DNA of 64,000 bases, taken from contig NZ_JBMNPX010000001.1 of NCBI RefSeq assembly GCF_050943825.1, positions 62,001-126,000 of the forward strand, written 5' to 3'. A model generated the notes under the pieces. The model was not told the DNA's origin, did not search any database, and was given only the letters and a program-made list of their open reading frames with translations. The position numbers and the translations under genes are program-made. Below are positions 9,938 to 19,189 of the stretch, one piece after another. The first letter of the stretch is position 1; every line of letters starts with the position of its first letter. The DNA is from Pseudoflavonifractor sp050943825. GTDB lineage: Bacteria; Bacillota; Clostridia; Oscillospirales; Oscillospiraceae.

Positions 9938-10144
9938 CTATTCGTCCCGCTGGAACACCAGAGACATGGTCTCAATGTCGCCGGTGCCTCTTGTTTCAAT
10001 TGGCACATAGCCGCAGTAGGTCCAGCCCTGGAGAATCCGATCCCGGATGATATCCTCCACGCCGTCAAAGCCGTACTTACTGCCCTTGCCGAAGCCGTAG
10101 CCGCAAAGCTCAGACTTGACTCTTACAAACTCCACCTTTTTCAC
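9938..10144 (-). CDS. Small DUF4177-like protein
   Basis: 68 residues from a GTG at 10144, preceded by AAAGGGGG and a strong promoter. The protein begins KKVEFVRVK and contains GWTYCGYVPIETRGTG and METxSLVFQR-like strands, resembling the compact DUF4177 fold (a beta-sheet domain ending in a GWxxVxVxP turn). Function is unknown in the family. It is divergent from cas3 and upstream of the structured-RNA locus, inside the cotJC element; nothing links it to CRISPR immunity apart from position. Confidence 0.75.
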   Translation of the reverse strand: MKKVEFVRVKSELCGYGFGKGSKYGFDGVEDIIRDRILQGWTYCGYVPIETRGTGDIETMSLVFQRDE

Positions 10145-10169
10145 GGCCTGCGCCCCCTTTCATGAGAGT

Positions 10170-10199
10170 ATTATACCGTCAGAGAAGGAGACAAGTCAA
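10170..10199 (-). promoter_or_regulatory. Sigma-A promoter of the DUF4177-like gene
   Basis: Minus-strand TTGACT (10199-10194) and TATAAT (10175-10170) are separated by 18 bp, 26 bp before the GTG start. Confidence 0.75.
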
Positions 10200-10275
10200 T
10201 GCGCCGATTTCGTTTTTATACTCGCCCAGAGCCAAAAAATGTGATAAAATAAAAAATAAAACTCATGCTTTAAAT

Positions 10276-10293
10276 AGTCCTATTTAATGGACT
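10276..10293. repeat. Inverted repeat in the AT-rich region before cas3
   Basis: AGTCC TATTTAAT GGACT lies 50 bp before the cas3 start, in a roughly 140-bp AT-rich stretch that probably holds the cas promoter. I could not place clear -35/-10 boxes. It may be an operator, but no cognate regulator is visible nearby. Confidence 0.3.
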
Positions 10294-10342
10294 TTATTAG
10301 GTGTAATATATTAAGATACATCATCTGGGAAAGGGGGCTGCT

Positions 10343-12943
10343 ATGAGGATTGGTTTATTACAGGTTTGGGCAAAAACAGAACCATTTCAATCCATCCTGA
10401 CACATTCCGAACTCTCCGGGATTGTTGCCCAGGTCATCGTAAAAAAAGCGGTTGCGCCCGGGGTGCGGCAGAAATTGCTGACGGCCTTGTCCTGCACGGA
10501 TGAGGTGTTCTGCAATTGGATCGGATATCTGGTCTCACTCCATGATATCGGAAAGGTGGAGGGACAATTTCAGTACCGCTGGCCGCCGATGAAGGAGCGG
10601 ATGGACAAGGCGGGATTAAGGCCCGTCCTCCACGAAGAATCCATCCGGCACGAGAAGACCACGTGGCGGTGCCTGCGGGAACGTATCTGGAGGACAGCCG
10701 GGCATCGCAGCGAGGCCAAATTTTACGCCGATATTCTGGCCGCGCATCATCAGGGGAAAAGCGGCGCAGAGGGTGAGCGGCAGAATCCCTTTTGGAACAG
10801 TCTGCAGGAGGAGCTGGAGCACCGGATGCGGCTTCACTTTCTGCACGCCGAGGAACTCTTCCTGCCGGCGCTGGAGAAGAAAGAGCGGGGAAGCGTGGGG
10901 GCGCTGCTGCTGGGAATTGTGATTCTGTCTGACTGGATTGCGTCCAGCGACTATTTTGCCCAGGCGGAGACCTGGTTCGGCCAGCCGGATGGGCAGGAGT
11001 ATGCGGAACGTCTCGCGGAACAGTTCCTGGAGGCCAGCGGACTGGCGGCACAGACCGCGGAATTCGGCACAGAGTTTTGCGATGTGTGGCCCAATATCCC
11101 GAAGGGCGGAATGCGCGGACTGCAGACGGAGGTGGAGACTCTCTTCCGGCAGGCGGAGGAGCGCATCTCCCTGGTACTGCTGGAGGCGCCCATGGGAGAG
11201 GGCAAGACGGAAGCCGGTGTCTACGCGGCCCTTCATATGGCCCGGCAATGGGGAAAACAGGGCTTTTATGTGGGACTGCCTACGGCGGCGACCTCCAATC
11301 AGATGGTGGGGCGTATGCGGGCGCTGCTGGAGCTGCACCGGTTCCAGAAGCCCGTCCGGCTGCTGCACAGCACGGCCTGGCTGGCGGGCGATGAGGACAG
11401 ACGGCCCTGGCCCGGATTTGAGACAGAGGAGGCGTGCTATGCCGCCCGCTGGATCCTGCCGGTGCGGCGTGGGCTGCTGGGGTCCTATGCGGTAGGGACC
11501 GTGGATCAGGCGATGATGTCCGTACTGCTGGTGAAATACGGAGTTTTGCGCCTGCTGGGCCTGGCGGAAAAGGCTCTGGTGATCGACGAGCTCCACGCCT
11601 ATGATGTCTACATGGGCGAGATTCTGCACCGGCTGCTGGAGTGGTGCCGGGTGCTGGAAATCCCTGTGGTTCTGCTGTCCGCCACCCTTCCGCCGGAGAA
11701 AAAAGCGCAGATGCTGTCTGCTTTCACAGCGGAACCCATTCCAGCCTGCTATCCATCGGTCACAGCTGTCACAGAGTCGGGAAATGTGCTGGTCCGGCCG
11801 GTCGGCCGGACCGAAAAGCGGCAGAGAACGGCAGTTACCCTCTGCCCAATCTTACATCAGGCAGAAGACATAGCCGCAAAGGCGGTAGAGCTGACGGCGG
11901 AGGGCGGATGCCTCTGTGTTCTGCTCAATACGGTCCGGCAGGCCCAGGAGGTCTACCAGACGATAAAAAAGGGAGAATTTGATGGGGAACTGATGCTCTT
12001 TCATGCCAGGTTCCCGGCCGGACAGCGGGAGGAAATAGAGCGGCACTGTATCAGGCTTTTTGGAAAAGAGAAGAAGGAGCGGCCACGGAAGGCCATACTG
12101 GTTGCCACTCAGGTGGCAGAGCAGTCACTTGATGTGGACTTTGATGTTATGATGACAGCCATCGCACCCATGGACCTGCTGTTTCAGCGTCTGGGGCGGA
12201 TGTTCCGACATGAGGATACACCACGGCCGCCCCATTTTGCCGCTCCGCATCTCTACGTACTGACACCCCGTGAGCCGGGAGCGTTTGGAGCGGACGGCAT
12301 TGTCTATCCGGCGTGCCTGTTGCGGCAGAGCATCCGCCTGCTGGAGGGTAGAAATGTCATCCGGATTCCGGAGGATTTGCCGGAGTTGGTGGCACTGGGA
12401 TACGACCTGAAGGAGGCGCCGCCGGAGGAGCTGCGTCACTGGCTGGAGCATCTGATGGAGGACCAGGTCAGAGCGGCGTCCAGCGGGTGTTATCTAATCA
12501 ACGCTCCCAATAAGGGATATACCCCCATCAGAGAGGCTGAGAAAGTCCGGTTTGACGATCTGGAGCGCAGCAGCTACCTCTCTGCCAGAACGCGGCTGGG
12601 GGAGCCGACAGTCCGCATTGCACTTCTGCCGCCGGAGCGGTTCCGGTATTTCCTCGGGAAAAGCCGAAGGAGAGACGACGGGCTGTTTTTGTCAGAGACA
12701 AGCAGGGAGGAGACGCGGGAGATTTTGAAGGCCAGTGTCTCCGTCAGGGCAAGGCTTCTCCGGCACGGAGACAGGGAGACAATCCTGGGGGAAGGACTGC
12801 TGGAGGGGGTGGAAATCTATCCCGGCACGCAAGATAAAGACGGGAATATGTGGTGTGCTCAAGCGGATGGAAGCAGGATTGTGGCGGACAGAGAACTTGG
12901 AATATTTTTTGAGGGTGGTGATGCGTGTGCAGGCGTCGTTTAA
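10343..12943 (+). CDS. cas3: Cas3 nuclease-helicase, type I-E
   Basis: 866 residues. N-terminal HD nuclease: LHDIGK at 67-71 and AAHHQG about 134. Then an SF2 helicase: Walker A in APMGEGKTEAG (about 288), DELH in VIDELHAYD (about 412), SATLP (about 444) and QRLGRMFRH (about 615-622). All catalytic motifs appear intact. Cas3 is recruited by Cascade to unwind and degrade target DNA. It starts after AAAGGGGG. Its last 23 bp overlap cas8e, so the six cas genes form one operon. It is inside the cotJC element. Confidence 0.95.
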   Translation: MRIGLLQVWAKTEPFQSILTHSELSGIVAQVIVKKAVAPGVRQKLLTALSCTDEVFCNWIGYLVSLHDIGKVEGQFQYRWPPMKERMDKAGLRPVLHEESIRHEKTTWRCLRERIWRTAGHRSEAKFYADILAAHHQGKSGAEGERQNPFWNSLQEELEHRMRLHFLHAEELFLPALEKKERGSVGALLLGIVILSDWIASSDYFAQAETWFGQPDGQEYAERLAEQFLEASGLAAQTAEFGTEFCDVWPNIPKGGMRGLQTEVETLFRQAEERISLVLLEAPMGEGKTEAGVYAALHMARQWGKQGFYVGLPTAATSNQMVGRMRALLELHRFQKPVRLLHSTAWLAGDEDRRPWPGFETEEACYAARWILPVRRGLLGSYAVGTVDQAMMSVLLVKYGVLRLLGLAEKALVIDELHAYDVYMGEILHRLLEWCRVLEIPVVLLSATLPPEKKAQMLSAFTAEPIPACYPSVTAVTESGNVLVRPVGRTEKRQRTAVTLCPILHQAEDIAAKAVELTAEGGCLCVLLNTVRQAQEVYQTIKKGEFDGELMLFHARFPAGQREEIERHCIRLFGKEKKERPRKAILVATQVAEQSLDVDFDVMMTAIAPMDLLFQRLGRMFRHEDTPRPPHFAAPHLYVLTPREPGAFGADGIVYPACLLRQSIRLLEGRNVIRIPEDLPELVALGYDLKEAPPEELRHWLEHLMEDQVRAASSGCYLINAPNKGYTPIREAEKVRFDDLERSSYLSARTRLGEPTVRIALLPPERFRYFLGKSRRRDDGLFLSETSREETREILKASVSVRARLLRHGDRETILGEGLLEGVEIYPGTQDKDGNMWCAQADGSRIVADRELGIFFEGGDACAGVV

Positions 12944-14372
12944 TATCCTGACACAGCCGTGGATCCCGGTCTCAGCGCCGGGCGGGACAACGAGAGAAGT
13001 AGGTCTGCTGGAAGCGCTGGAGCAGGCCCATATATTCCTCGGGATTCAGGACCCATCGCCTATGGTGGAGTACAGCGTCTACCGGTTTTTGATTGTCTTT
13101 TTAATGGACATGCTCCACCCGGAGGACGAAGAAGCGCTGGATGAGCTGCTGGCTGTGGGGCGGTTTGAACGGGATGTAATTCAGCGCTATGTGGACCAAT
13201 GCGGGCGGGAGGGGGTGAGCTTTGACCTGTTTGATTCCAAGCGTCCCTTTCTTCAGACCCATTACTGCAAAGATTGGGATCGGGAGCCGAAACCGGTATC
13301 CACGTTGGATTACTCCCTTCCAAATGGGAATAACCACATCCATTTTGAACATAAGCGGGAGAAGGTTGTGTATACGCCCGGCAAGGCGCTGCGGATGATG
13401 CTGGCGGCGCAGACCTTTTGTACTGCGGCGGTGCAGGAGTATCCCTCCAATGTCAACGGCGCTCCGCCATGGTTTGCGCTGATTCAGGGCGAGAACCTGT
13501 TTCAGACGCTGGTGTTCGGTATGCTGGGGACGGACCGGACCGAACTGCCCCTTGACTGCCCACCGGTTCTGTGGCGCAATCCGGACGAAGTGGTGCCCAA
13601 ACAAAAAGTAATCCGGACATCGTGGCTGTTTGGCATGCTCTTCCCGGCCCGGCGCATCCATCTGATTCCCGAGAAGGGCGGTGAACAGGTTTCCCATGTA
13701 TACTTCAGCCAGGGAATGAACTATGAGAGAACAGACACCTGGACAGACCCCCATGTCACATATCAATACAGCGCAAGAGGACGGCTCAACTGGAAACCGA
13801 CTGAGGATGAGACAATCTGGCGCAATCTGACAGATTTAATCGATATCAAAGGGAAACGAGCGCCGCAGATTGTGGCGCAGTATGAAAAACTGGACGTCTC
13901 TGAGCGCCCGCTGTTCCTCGTGCTCTACGGGGTCATGACAAAGCAGGCAAACTATATAAAAATCCAGCGTCATGACCTCAAGATACCAAAGAGGCTGTTG
14001 GGAAACGAAACCGCACTGCGCTTTATCGCAGGATATATCCACCGGGCAGAACGTCTGGGCCGGGCGCTCTATAAGGCGCTGACACAGGAGGAGATACCGG
14101 AAAGCAGCCGTATCCAGGCCAGGCAGAGATATTACGCCATCTGTGAGCAGCTTCTGTGGAGCCAGTTTGATGTGTTGGTTCAGCCTGGCTTTGACTGCGA
14201 CGTTGTCCTGACCGCTGTTGTGACCCGGCAGTGCAGGGCGGCGGAAGAATGTGCGGACTGGACGCTGGAGCAGCTGACGCTGCGTGGGAAAACCATGCTC
14301 CAGGTCATGAATTACCGGCAAAAGATACTTGGAAAAGAAATCGCGGCAATCAGAAGGGGGATGAAGAGATGA
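12921..14372 (+). CDS. cas8e: Cas8e/Cse1 (CasA), type I-E Cascade large subunit
   Basis: 483 residues from the ATG at 12921, which follows GAGGG with 5-6 nt spacing; the in-frame open region upstream overlaps cas3 in another frame and is not expected to be translated. The N-terminal MRVQASFNILTQPWIPV is the Cse1 hallmark. Cse1 recognises the PAM and recruits Cas3. The length fits the family (about 500). The stop overlaps the start of cse2 as ATGA. Confidence 0.93.
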   Translation: MRVQASFNILTQPWIPVSAPGGTTREVGLLEALEQAHIFLGIQDPSPMVEYSVYRFLIVFLMDMLHPEDEEALDELLAVGRFERDVIQRYVDQCGREGVSFDLFDSKRPFLQTHYCKDWDREPKPVSTLDYSLPNGNNHIHFEHKREKVVYTPGKALRMMLAAQTFCTAAVQEYPSNVNGAPPWFALIQGENLFQTLVFGMLGTDRTELPLDCPPVLWRNPDEVVPKQKVIRTSWLFGMLFPARRIHLIPEKGGEQVSHVYFSQGMNYERTDTWTDPHVTYQYSARGRLNWKPTEDETIWRNLTDLIDIKGKRAPQIVAQYEKLDVSERPLFLVLYGVMTKQANYIKIQRHDLKIPKRLLGNETALRFIAGYIHRAERLGRALYKALTQEEIPESSRIQARQRYYAICEQLLWSQFDVLVQPGFDCDVVLTAVVTRQCRAAEECADWTLEQLTLRGKTMLQVMNYRQKILGKEIAAIRRGMKR

Positions 14373-14890
14373 GTTGTGAGGACTGGAGTGTTTTCTTCCA
14401 GCAGCTGGATGCGCTGCCCAAGGGGGAGCGCGTATCCCTGAAGCGGGCGGTCGGAACCATGCTGAATCAGGCGGATGGGCATGCCATGCGCGCCTTTTAC
14501 CGGTGCCTGCCCTGTTCTGTACCGCCATGGCAGGAGGAGCGGGCATTTGCGGCAGCGTGTCTGCATTGCCTCTGGGACGCGGACGAGAAGTGCCGTCAGC
14601 CCATGGAGCAGATTTTCTATCAGCTGGGGCGGGACAAGGAGGTGTCGGAGAGCACCGGACACCGGCTGGAGACGCTGCTGGACCTCCAGTGGGACGAGGA
14701 TGGGTTCATGCTCACAAAGCTGGCCAGACTGGTCCGGCTGGCAAAATCCAAGGGGTACGCGGTGGACTGCCGGAAGCTCTTGGAAGACCTGCTCTATTGG
14801 AACGGCGGGAAACAGAGCGTACAGCGGAAATGGGCCAGGGCCCTCTACATCAAACCGGAAGCAGCGCAGGATGAACAGGAAGGAGCATAA
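14369..14890 (+). CDS. cse2: Cse2 (CasB), type I-E Cascade small subunit
   Basis: 173 residues from the ATG at 14369, which overlaps the cas8e stop by 4 nt. It is highly helical, with SLKRAVGT and the later LTKLARLVRLAKSKGY stretch expected of Cse2. The subunit stabilises the crRNA-DNA hybrid. Identity rests on position between cas8e and cas7e, length and helical pattern. Confidence 0.88.
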   Translation: MSCEDWSVFFQQLDALPKGERVSLKRAVGTMLNQADGHAMRAFYRCLPCSVPPWQEERAFAAACLHCLWDADEKCRQPMEQIFYQLGRDKEVSESTGHRLETLLDLQWDEDGFMLTKLARLVRLAKSKGYAVDCRKLLEDLLYWNGGKQSVQRKWARALYIKPEAAQDEQEGA

Positions 14891-14893
14891 TCC

Positions 14894-16036
14894 ATGTTAT
14901 ATGAAATTCATATGCTGAAGAATTATCCCCCCGTCAATCTGAACCGGGATGAGTCCGGGGCACCCAAATCCTGTATATTTGGCGGAACAACCCGGGGCCG
15001 TGTGTCCAGCCAGTGCCTGAAGCGAAGCTGGAGGACCTCGCCGCTGCTCGCTCAGGCCATTGGGGCGGGGCAGCTGGGCATCCGGACCCGTCAGCTGCCC
15101 AGACTGGCGGCAGAGAGGCTGGCGGAGATGGGAGTCAGCCAGGAGTATATTGACGCTGTATTTCCCATGCTCAGCGGATTTGGCAACAAGGACGGCGCAG
15201 AGAATAAGGATGGCAGCTATACGGCCCAGATTATATTTTATGCGCCGGAGGATATTCAGGCTGTGGCAGAGGCGATTTATGAGAAGCTGAAGGACTGCTG
15301 GTCCGTGAATGAGGTTAAGGAGCTGAAAGCCAAGGAGCTGCAGGAGGCAGTCAAGGGTGCGGATGCCCGCCCCATCACGCTTGATATGGCTCTGTTCGGC
15401 CGGATGGTCACCTCCAACGCGTTCCGGGACGTGGAAGCCGCTATGCAGGTGGCCCACGCCATCTCCACCAACAAGCTGAACATGGAGTCTGATTACTTTA
15501 CCGCCATGGATGACCTTCTCTCCGGCGGCACTTTGGAGGAGAAGGGAGCTGCAATCATCAGCGAAACAGACTACAACTCTGCCTGCTACTATCTGTATGC
15601 ATCCCTGGACACGGATATCTTGCGGGAGAACCTGAGATACACACAGGACGCGGAGGAATTGATACGGGCTGCAATCCCTGCCCTGATCCGTACCATGGCG
15701 CTGGCCAATCCTTCGGGGAAACAGAACAGCTTCGCGGGGCATGTGCTCCCCAGCGCGATTCTGATTGAGTGCAAGGAAGAGAAGGTCCCGGTCAGCATGG
15801 TCAACGCCTTTGTGCGGCCCGTCAAGCCGGAGCCGGCCAATGACTATGACTTGATCAAAGGCAGCATTCAGGCGCTTGCTGATCAGGTTGACACCATTCA
15901 GAACAGCTTCGGATTGCATGTAAAGCGGCGGCTGTGGTTCTGCCCCGCGCCGTATACAGTTGTGCCGGAATGTGAGACTACGGTATGCGGAACCCTGCCG
16001 GAGCTTGTGGAGCAGATTGCCGGTACGCTGATGTGA
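14894..16036 (+). CDS. cas7e: Cas7e (CasC), Cascade backbone subunit
   Basis: 380 residues. The N-terminal HMLKNYPPVNLNRDESG and GRVSSQCLKRSWR are the typical Cas7e entry motifs, with FGRMVTSNAFRDVEAAMQVA in the middle. Six copies coat the crRNA spacer in a type I-E Cascade. It starts 3 nt after the cse2 stop with an AGGAGC ribosome site. No truncation is visible. Confidence 0.95.
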   Translation: MLYEIHMLKNYPPVNLNRDESGAPKSCIFGGTTRGRVSSQCLKRSWRTSPLLAQAIGAGQLGIRTRQLPRLAAERLAEMGVSQEYIDAVFPMLSGFGNKDGAENKDGSYTAQIIFYAPEDIQAVAEAIYEKLKDCWSVNEVKELKAKELQEAVKGADARPITLDMALFGRMVTSNAFRDVEAAMQVAHAISTNKLNMESDYFTAMDDLLSGGTLEEKGAAIISETDYNSACYYLYASLDTDILRENLRYTQDAEELIRAAIPALIRTMALANPSGKQNSFAGHVLPSAILIECKEEKVPVSMVNAFVRPVKPEPANDYDLIKGSIQALADQVDTIQNSFGLHVKRRLWFCPAPYTVVPECETTVCGTLPELVEQIAGTLM

Positions 16037-16046
16037 GGCGGTTGCC

Positions 16047-16730
16047 ATGGAAGAGAAGAAAACCTTATTGATTCTGCGGCTGGAGGGAGTGCTGCAGGCC
16101 TGGGGGGACCACTCCAAGTGGGACAGACGGGACAGCGGAGACTTTCCGAGTAAATCCGGTGTGGTAGGGCTTCTGGCCTGCGCTATGGGATTGGAGCGGG
16201 GAGACCCGGAGATTGCGGCGCTGTCCTCGGTCCTGCATATGGCGGTGCGGGCAGATCGGCCTGGCATCCGCATACTGGATCTCCATACGGCACAGGGGTA
16301 TCCGCTTTATAATGCGGAGGGGAAGCCGCGCCAAAACAACACCGTCCTTTCGCGCCGGTGGTATCTGCAGGATGCCAGTTTTCTGGCGGTGCTGGATCTG
16401 CCCGATGAGTGGCGGGAACGGGTCGTGAAGGCGCTGAAGCGTCCTGCCTGGCCCATCTGTCTTGGCCGGAAGAGCTGTGTTCCGTCCCGCCCGGTTTTAG
16501 AGGAAGTCACAGAATCTTATGCCGGTCTGATGGACGCGATCCGGCGTTATCCAGTGTGTATCCGGGAGGGGGATGAGCCAAATCTGCATGCTCTGTACTA
16601 CGAGTGCGAATGCCCGGAAGACGGAACAGGAAGCTATACCCGCCCGGATGAACGGGTTTCCGGCGGACGGGAGTTTGCACGCCGGACAGTATACCGAGGC
16701 GTTATGAAGAGAGGTGCAGAATGTATCTGA
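16047..16730 (+). CDS. cas5e: Cas5e (CasD)
   Basis: 227 residues. The opening LLILRLEGVLQAWGDHSKWDRR and the following PSKSGVVGLLACAMGL are diagnostic of Cas5e, which caps the 5' handle of the crRNA. It is full length and overlaps cas6e by 10 nt. Confidence 0.95.
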   Translation: MEEKKTLLILRLEGVLQAWGDHSKWDRRDSGDFPSKSGVVGLLACAMGLERGDPEIAALSSVLHMAVRADRPGIRILDLHTAQGYPLYNAEGKPRQNNTVLSRRWYLQDASFLAVLDLPDEWRERVVKALKRPAWPICLGRKSCVPSRPVLEEVTESYAGLMDAIRRYPVCIREGDEPNLHALYYECECPEDGTGSYTRPDERVSGGREFARRTVYRGVMKRGAECI

Positions 16731-17335
16731 CGAAGATTGACCTGCTTTCCCGCCAGTGGAGTATCCAACGGGCATTGGGTGATTGTCAGCAGCTCCATCA
16801 GATGATAATGGGGCTCTTTGAAACCGATCGAAAGAGCGCCGGCGTGCTCTATCGGGTACGGGAGGGCAGCTGTGCGCTGGCAGTATATCTCTACTCTAAT
16901 CGGCCGGTGAACCGGGAACGTATACTGCCGGGGATGCGCTTTTCCGGCGAGCGGGAGCTGACCCCATGGCTGGACGCCATGGGGGAGGGACAGATTTGGA
17001 ACTTTGATCTGTTGGCATCTCCGACGAAAAAAGTGGTGCGGGGTGAGGGAAAAAACAGCCAGCGGCGGGTCCTCCGTACGTTGGAAGAGCGCTGCGCCTG
17101 GCTGGAGAGAAAAGGGGACCAGAACGGATTCCGGTTGCTGAACTGCCGGGAGATTGAAGGCAGCCAGCTGACCGGGCGGCACACACAGAAGCGCGGGGGA
17201 CGGATGTATCTGGATCAGTACCATTACCAGGGGGCGCTCCAGATTACAGATGCGGAGCAATTCCGAAAAGCTGTGCAGGGAGGAATTGGACCGGGAAAAT
17301 CCTATGGTCTAGGGATGCTCCTGCTAAGCCGGTAA
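16721..17335 (+). CDS. cas6e: Cas6e (CasE), crRNA-processing endoribonuclease
   Basis: 204 residues. The N-terminal MYLTKIDL and QLHQMIMGLFE, with a histidine in the expected catalytic region, and the C-terminal Gly-rich GIGPGKSYGLGMLLL loop are typical of Cas6e, which cuts each repeat at the base of its hairpin. It is the last cas gene. The expected cas1 and cas2 do not follow; the repeats begin 8 bp later. Confidence 0.94.
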   Translation: MYLTKIDLLSRQWSIQRALGDCQQLHQMIMGLFETDRKSAGVLYRVREGSCALAVYLYSNRPVNRERILPGMRFSGERELTPWLDAMGEGQIWNFDLLASPTKKVVRGEGKNSQRRVLRTLEERCAWLERKGDQNGFRLLNCREIEGSQLTGRHTQKRGGRMYLDQYHYQGALQITDAEQFRKAVQGGIGPGKSYGLGMLLLSR

Positions 17336-17342
17336 CAGTTCA

Positions 17343-17493
17343 GAAAGCCCCATATATGCGGGGATGAACCGTGCGATTCTGTTAGCGGAGAGCCGGTTGA
17401 AAATGTATACCCCACCTATGTGGGGATGAACCGCCGGATTTCAGCGCTAGTGATTTTTTGTCTTCGTTGCTCCACATGTGTGGGGATTGAACT
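17343..17493 (+). CRISPR. Decayed mini-array: three type I-E repeats, two spacers
   Basis: 29-bp repeats lie at 17343-17371, 17405-17433 and 17465-17493. Only the middle one keeps the full I-E stem CCCCAC/GTGGGG and the GGGGATGAACCG end. The first has lost pairing at the inner stem; the third has a CCCC to CTCC change and an extra T (GGGGATTGAAC). Spacers are 33 nt (17372-17404) and about 31 nt (17434-17464). No adaptation genes are present. The array is probably old and static, but one crRNA could still be processed from the central repeat. Confidence 0.85.
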
Positions 17494-17565
17494 TCCAGAG
17501 TGTGATGAATGCTCAGATGAAGATTCCGTACATACACTCACCCGATGCAGAGATCTGCCCTGTGC

Positions 17566-19122
17566 TCAAAAATTCCAGTGTATCTCCACCGGCGGGGCCT
17601 TTTCACCAGGACGCCGTTTCCCGACCAGGATATAGTCGATCAGAATCTCCACCATTTCCCGGGTCAGATGCTCCGGGTTGATATAGCGCTGGATACGCTC
17701 TTTTCTATCATCCCCGGCGGCAATCCGGGCATTGAGTTCCGCCAGTTGCTGGCGGTCAGCTTCCATTCGCTGCTCCAGCTGCGCCCGTTCTGCGGAAAGC
17801 TCCTTTGACAGGACAAGAAAATCCATCTCGGATAAAATACCACGTGCCTTATCCAAATAGAGGTCCCGTATCGCTTTGGCAAGCGCCTCCTGGCGGCGCT
17901 GGAGCGCTGCCAGCTGCTGCTGGAGACCGGCTCTCTGGGCCAGCAGGGTACTGGAGAATTCCAGATTTCGCTCCAGCTCAGTCAAGTCAAGGAACAGGGC
18001 CGAGAGCCGGTTCAGCTCCTGAATTACGATTTGTTCCAGTTTCTCTACGGAGATGAAGGCGCCGACGCAGGCATCTCTGGATACATGGCGGCTGGAGCAC
18101 TGAAGGTAGTGTCTGCCGCGATTCTTTGTGGAGCGCATCGTGTACCCACAGCTGGCGCAGCGGACCTTCTTCGCAAACAGCCCAACAGAGCCGGATGTAA
18201 AGGGCTTTGCCTTCTCGGAAATCAGCATCTGAACCCGTGCCCACAGATCACGGTCAATGATGGGGGTGTGGGTATTGTTCACCCGAATCCATTGTGTCCT
18301 GGGCTGCGGCCTGTTCTGCCTGGACTTGTAGGAGACACTGCCGTACCGCCCCTGGACCATGTTGCCGATGTAGAGCTCGTTGGTCAGCATGTGGGCAATG
18401 GCGGGGTATTTCCAGAGTGTTCCCGTTTTCCCGGGTGGGGCGCTGTACCGCAGTCCCTTTTGCCGCTTGTACTCCGTGGGGTTTGGGATGCCCTCCTCAT
18501 TGAGAATTCGGGCGATGGCTGTTTTCCCGTATCCCTGAGAGAAGAGAGTGAAAACCCGCCGGACCACAGCAGCGGCCTCGGGGTCGATAACAAGGTGTCC
18601 TTTGTGCTCCGGGTCCTTCTCATATCCGTAGAGGGCAAAGGAACCTATGTGGAGCCCTTTTTCACGGCGGTTGGTGAGTACGCTGCGGATGTTTTCCGAC
18701 ATGTCCTCCAGGTACCACTCATTCACCAGACCATTGATTTGCCGGGATTTCTTGTTGCCTCTGTTTTCTGTGTCTGCGTTATCCACGATGCTGACGAACC
18801 GGATTCCCCAGAGGGGGAAGAGGCCGTGTATGTACTTCTCCACCAGCTCCAGTTCGCGGGTAAACCGGGACTGGGTTTTGCAGAGGACAATCTGAAATCT
18901 GCGTGCCTCCGCGTCCGCCAGAAGCCGCTGAAATTCCGGGCGGTTTCGGTCTGAGCCTGCATAGTCATCATCGCTGTAAATGCGAAAAACTTCCCAGCCC
19001 TGCTGCATGGCGTACTGCAGAAGCATGGATTTCTGGTTCTGGATGCTGGCGCTGTCATCTGAGGCAGAAGCCTTGTTGTGATCCTCCTCAGACAGGCGGC
19101 AGTAAAGCGCAACGCGGGACAT
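17566..19122 (-). CDS. Large serine recombinase of the cotJC element
   Basis: 518 residues. Resolvase-type N-terminal domain with the likely catalytic Ser11 in ALYCRLSEED and the YSDDDYAGSDRNRPEF segment; a recombinase domain (NRREKGLHIG, IARILNEEGIPNP); a zinc ribbon (CASCGY followed by distal cysteines in YLQCSSRHVSRDAC); and a C-terminal coiled coil. It belongs to the same broad family as SpoIVCA, the skin recombinase. AGAGGTGAT precedes the ATG. It is the only recombinase in the element and is oriented like cotJC, so read-through from cotJ could express it. It appears intact. Its natural partner site would be the GCAGCAGA core in cotJC. Confidence 0.93.
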   Translation of the reverse strand: MSRVALYCRLSEEDHNKASASDDSASIQNQKSMLLQYAMQQGWEVFRIYSDDDYAGSDRNRPEFQRLLADAEARRFQIVLCKTQSRFTRELELVEKYIHGLFPLWGIRFVSIVDNADTENRGNKKSRQINGLVNEWYLEDMSENIRSVLTNRREKGLHIGSFALYGYEKDPEHKGHLVIDPEAAAVVRRVFTLFSQGYGKTAIARILNEEGIPNPTEYKRQKGLRYSAPPGKTGTLWKYPAIAHMLTNELYIGNMVQGRYGSVSYKSRQNRPQPRTQWIRVNNTHTPIIDRDLWARVQMLISEKAKPFTSGSVGLFAKKVRCASCGYTMRSTKNRGRHYLQCSSRHVSRDACVGAFISVEKLEQIVIQELNRLSALFLDLTELERNLEFSSTLLAQRAGLQQQLAALQRRQEALAKAIRDLYLDKARGILSEMDFLVLSKELSAERAQLEQRMEADRQQLAELNARIAAGDDRKERIQRYINPEHLTREMVEILIDYILVGKRRPGEKAPPVEIHWNF

Positions 19123-19145
19123 TGGATATCACCTCTGAATAGGGT

Positions 19146-19179
19146 GCGGTCCCCTGAAGCCTTATGGTCAGGGGACCGC
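19146..19179. repeat. 12-bp perfect inverted repeat between the 47-aa ORF and the recombinase
   Basis: GCGGTCCCCTGA and its complement flank a 10-nt loop. A TTTT follows only on the plus strand, so as a terminator it would stop transcription running right, against the recombinase. On the minus strand it lies in the leader of the recombinase and may instead be a protein-binding or attenuation site. Confidence 0.55.
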
Positions 19180-19189
19180 TTTTGTGTGC

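Noticed and set aside
18031..18954. 307-codon plus-strand frame within the recombinase gene
   Set aside because: Antisense shadow; no start signal or domain.
17566..19122. Recombinase as a conjugative-transposon or phage integrase with a large neighbouring element
   Set aside because: No conjugation, phage or replication genes are visible between the cores or just outside; the neighbours are sporulation genes.
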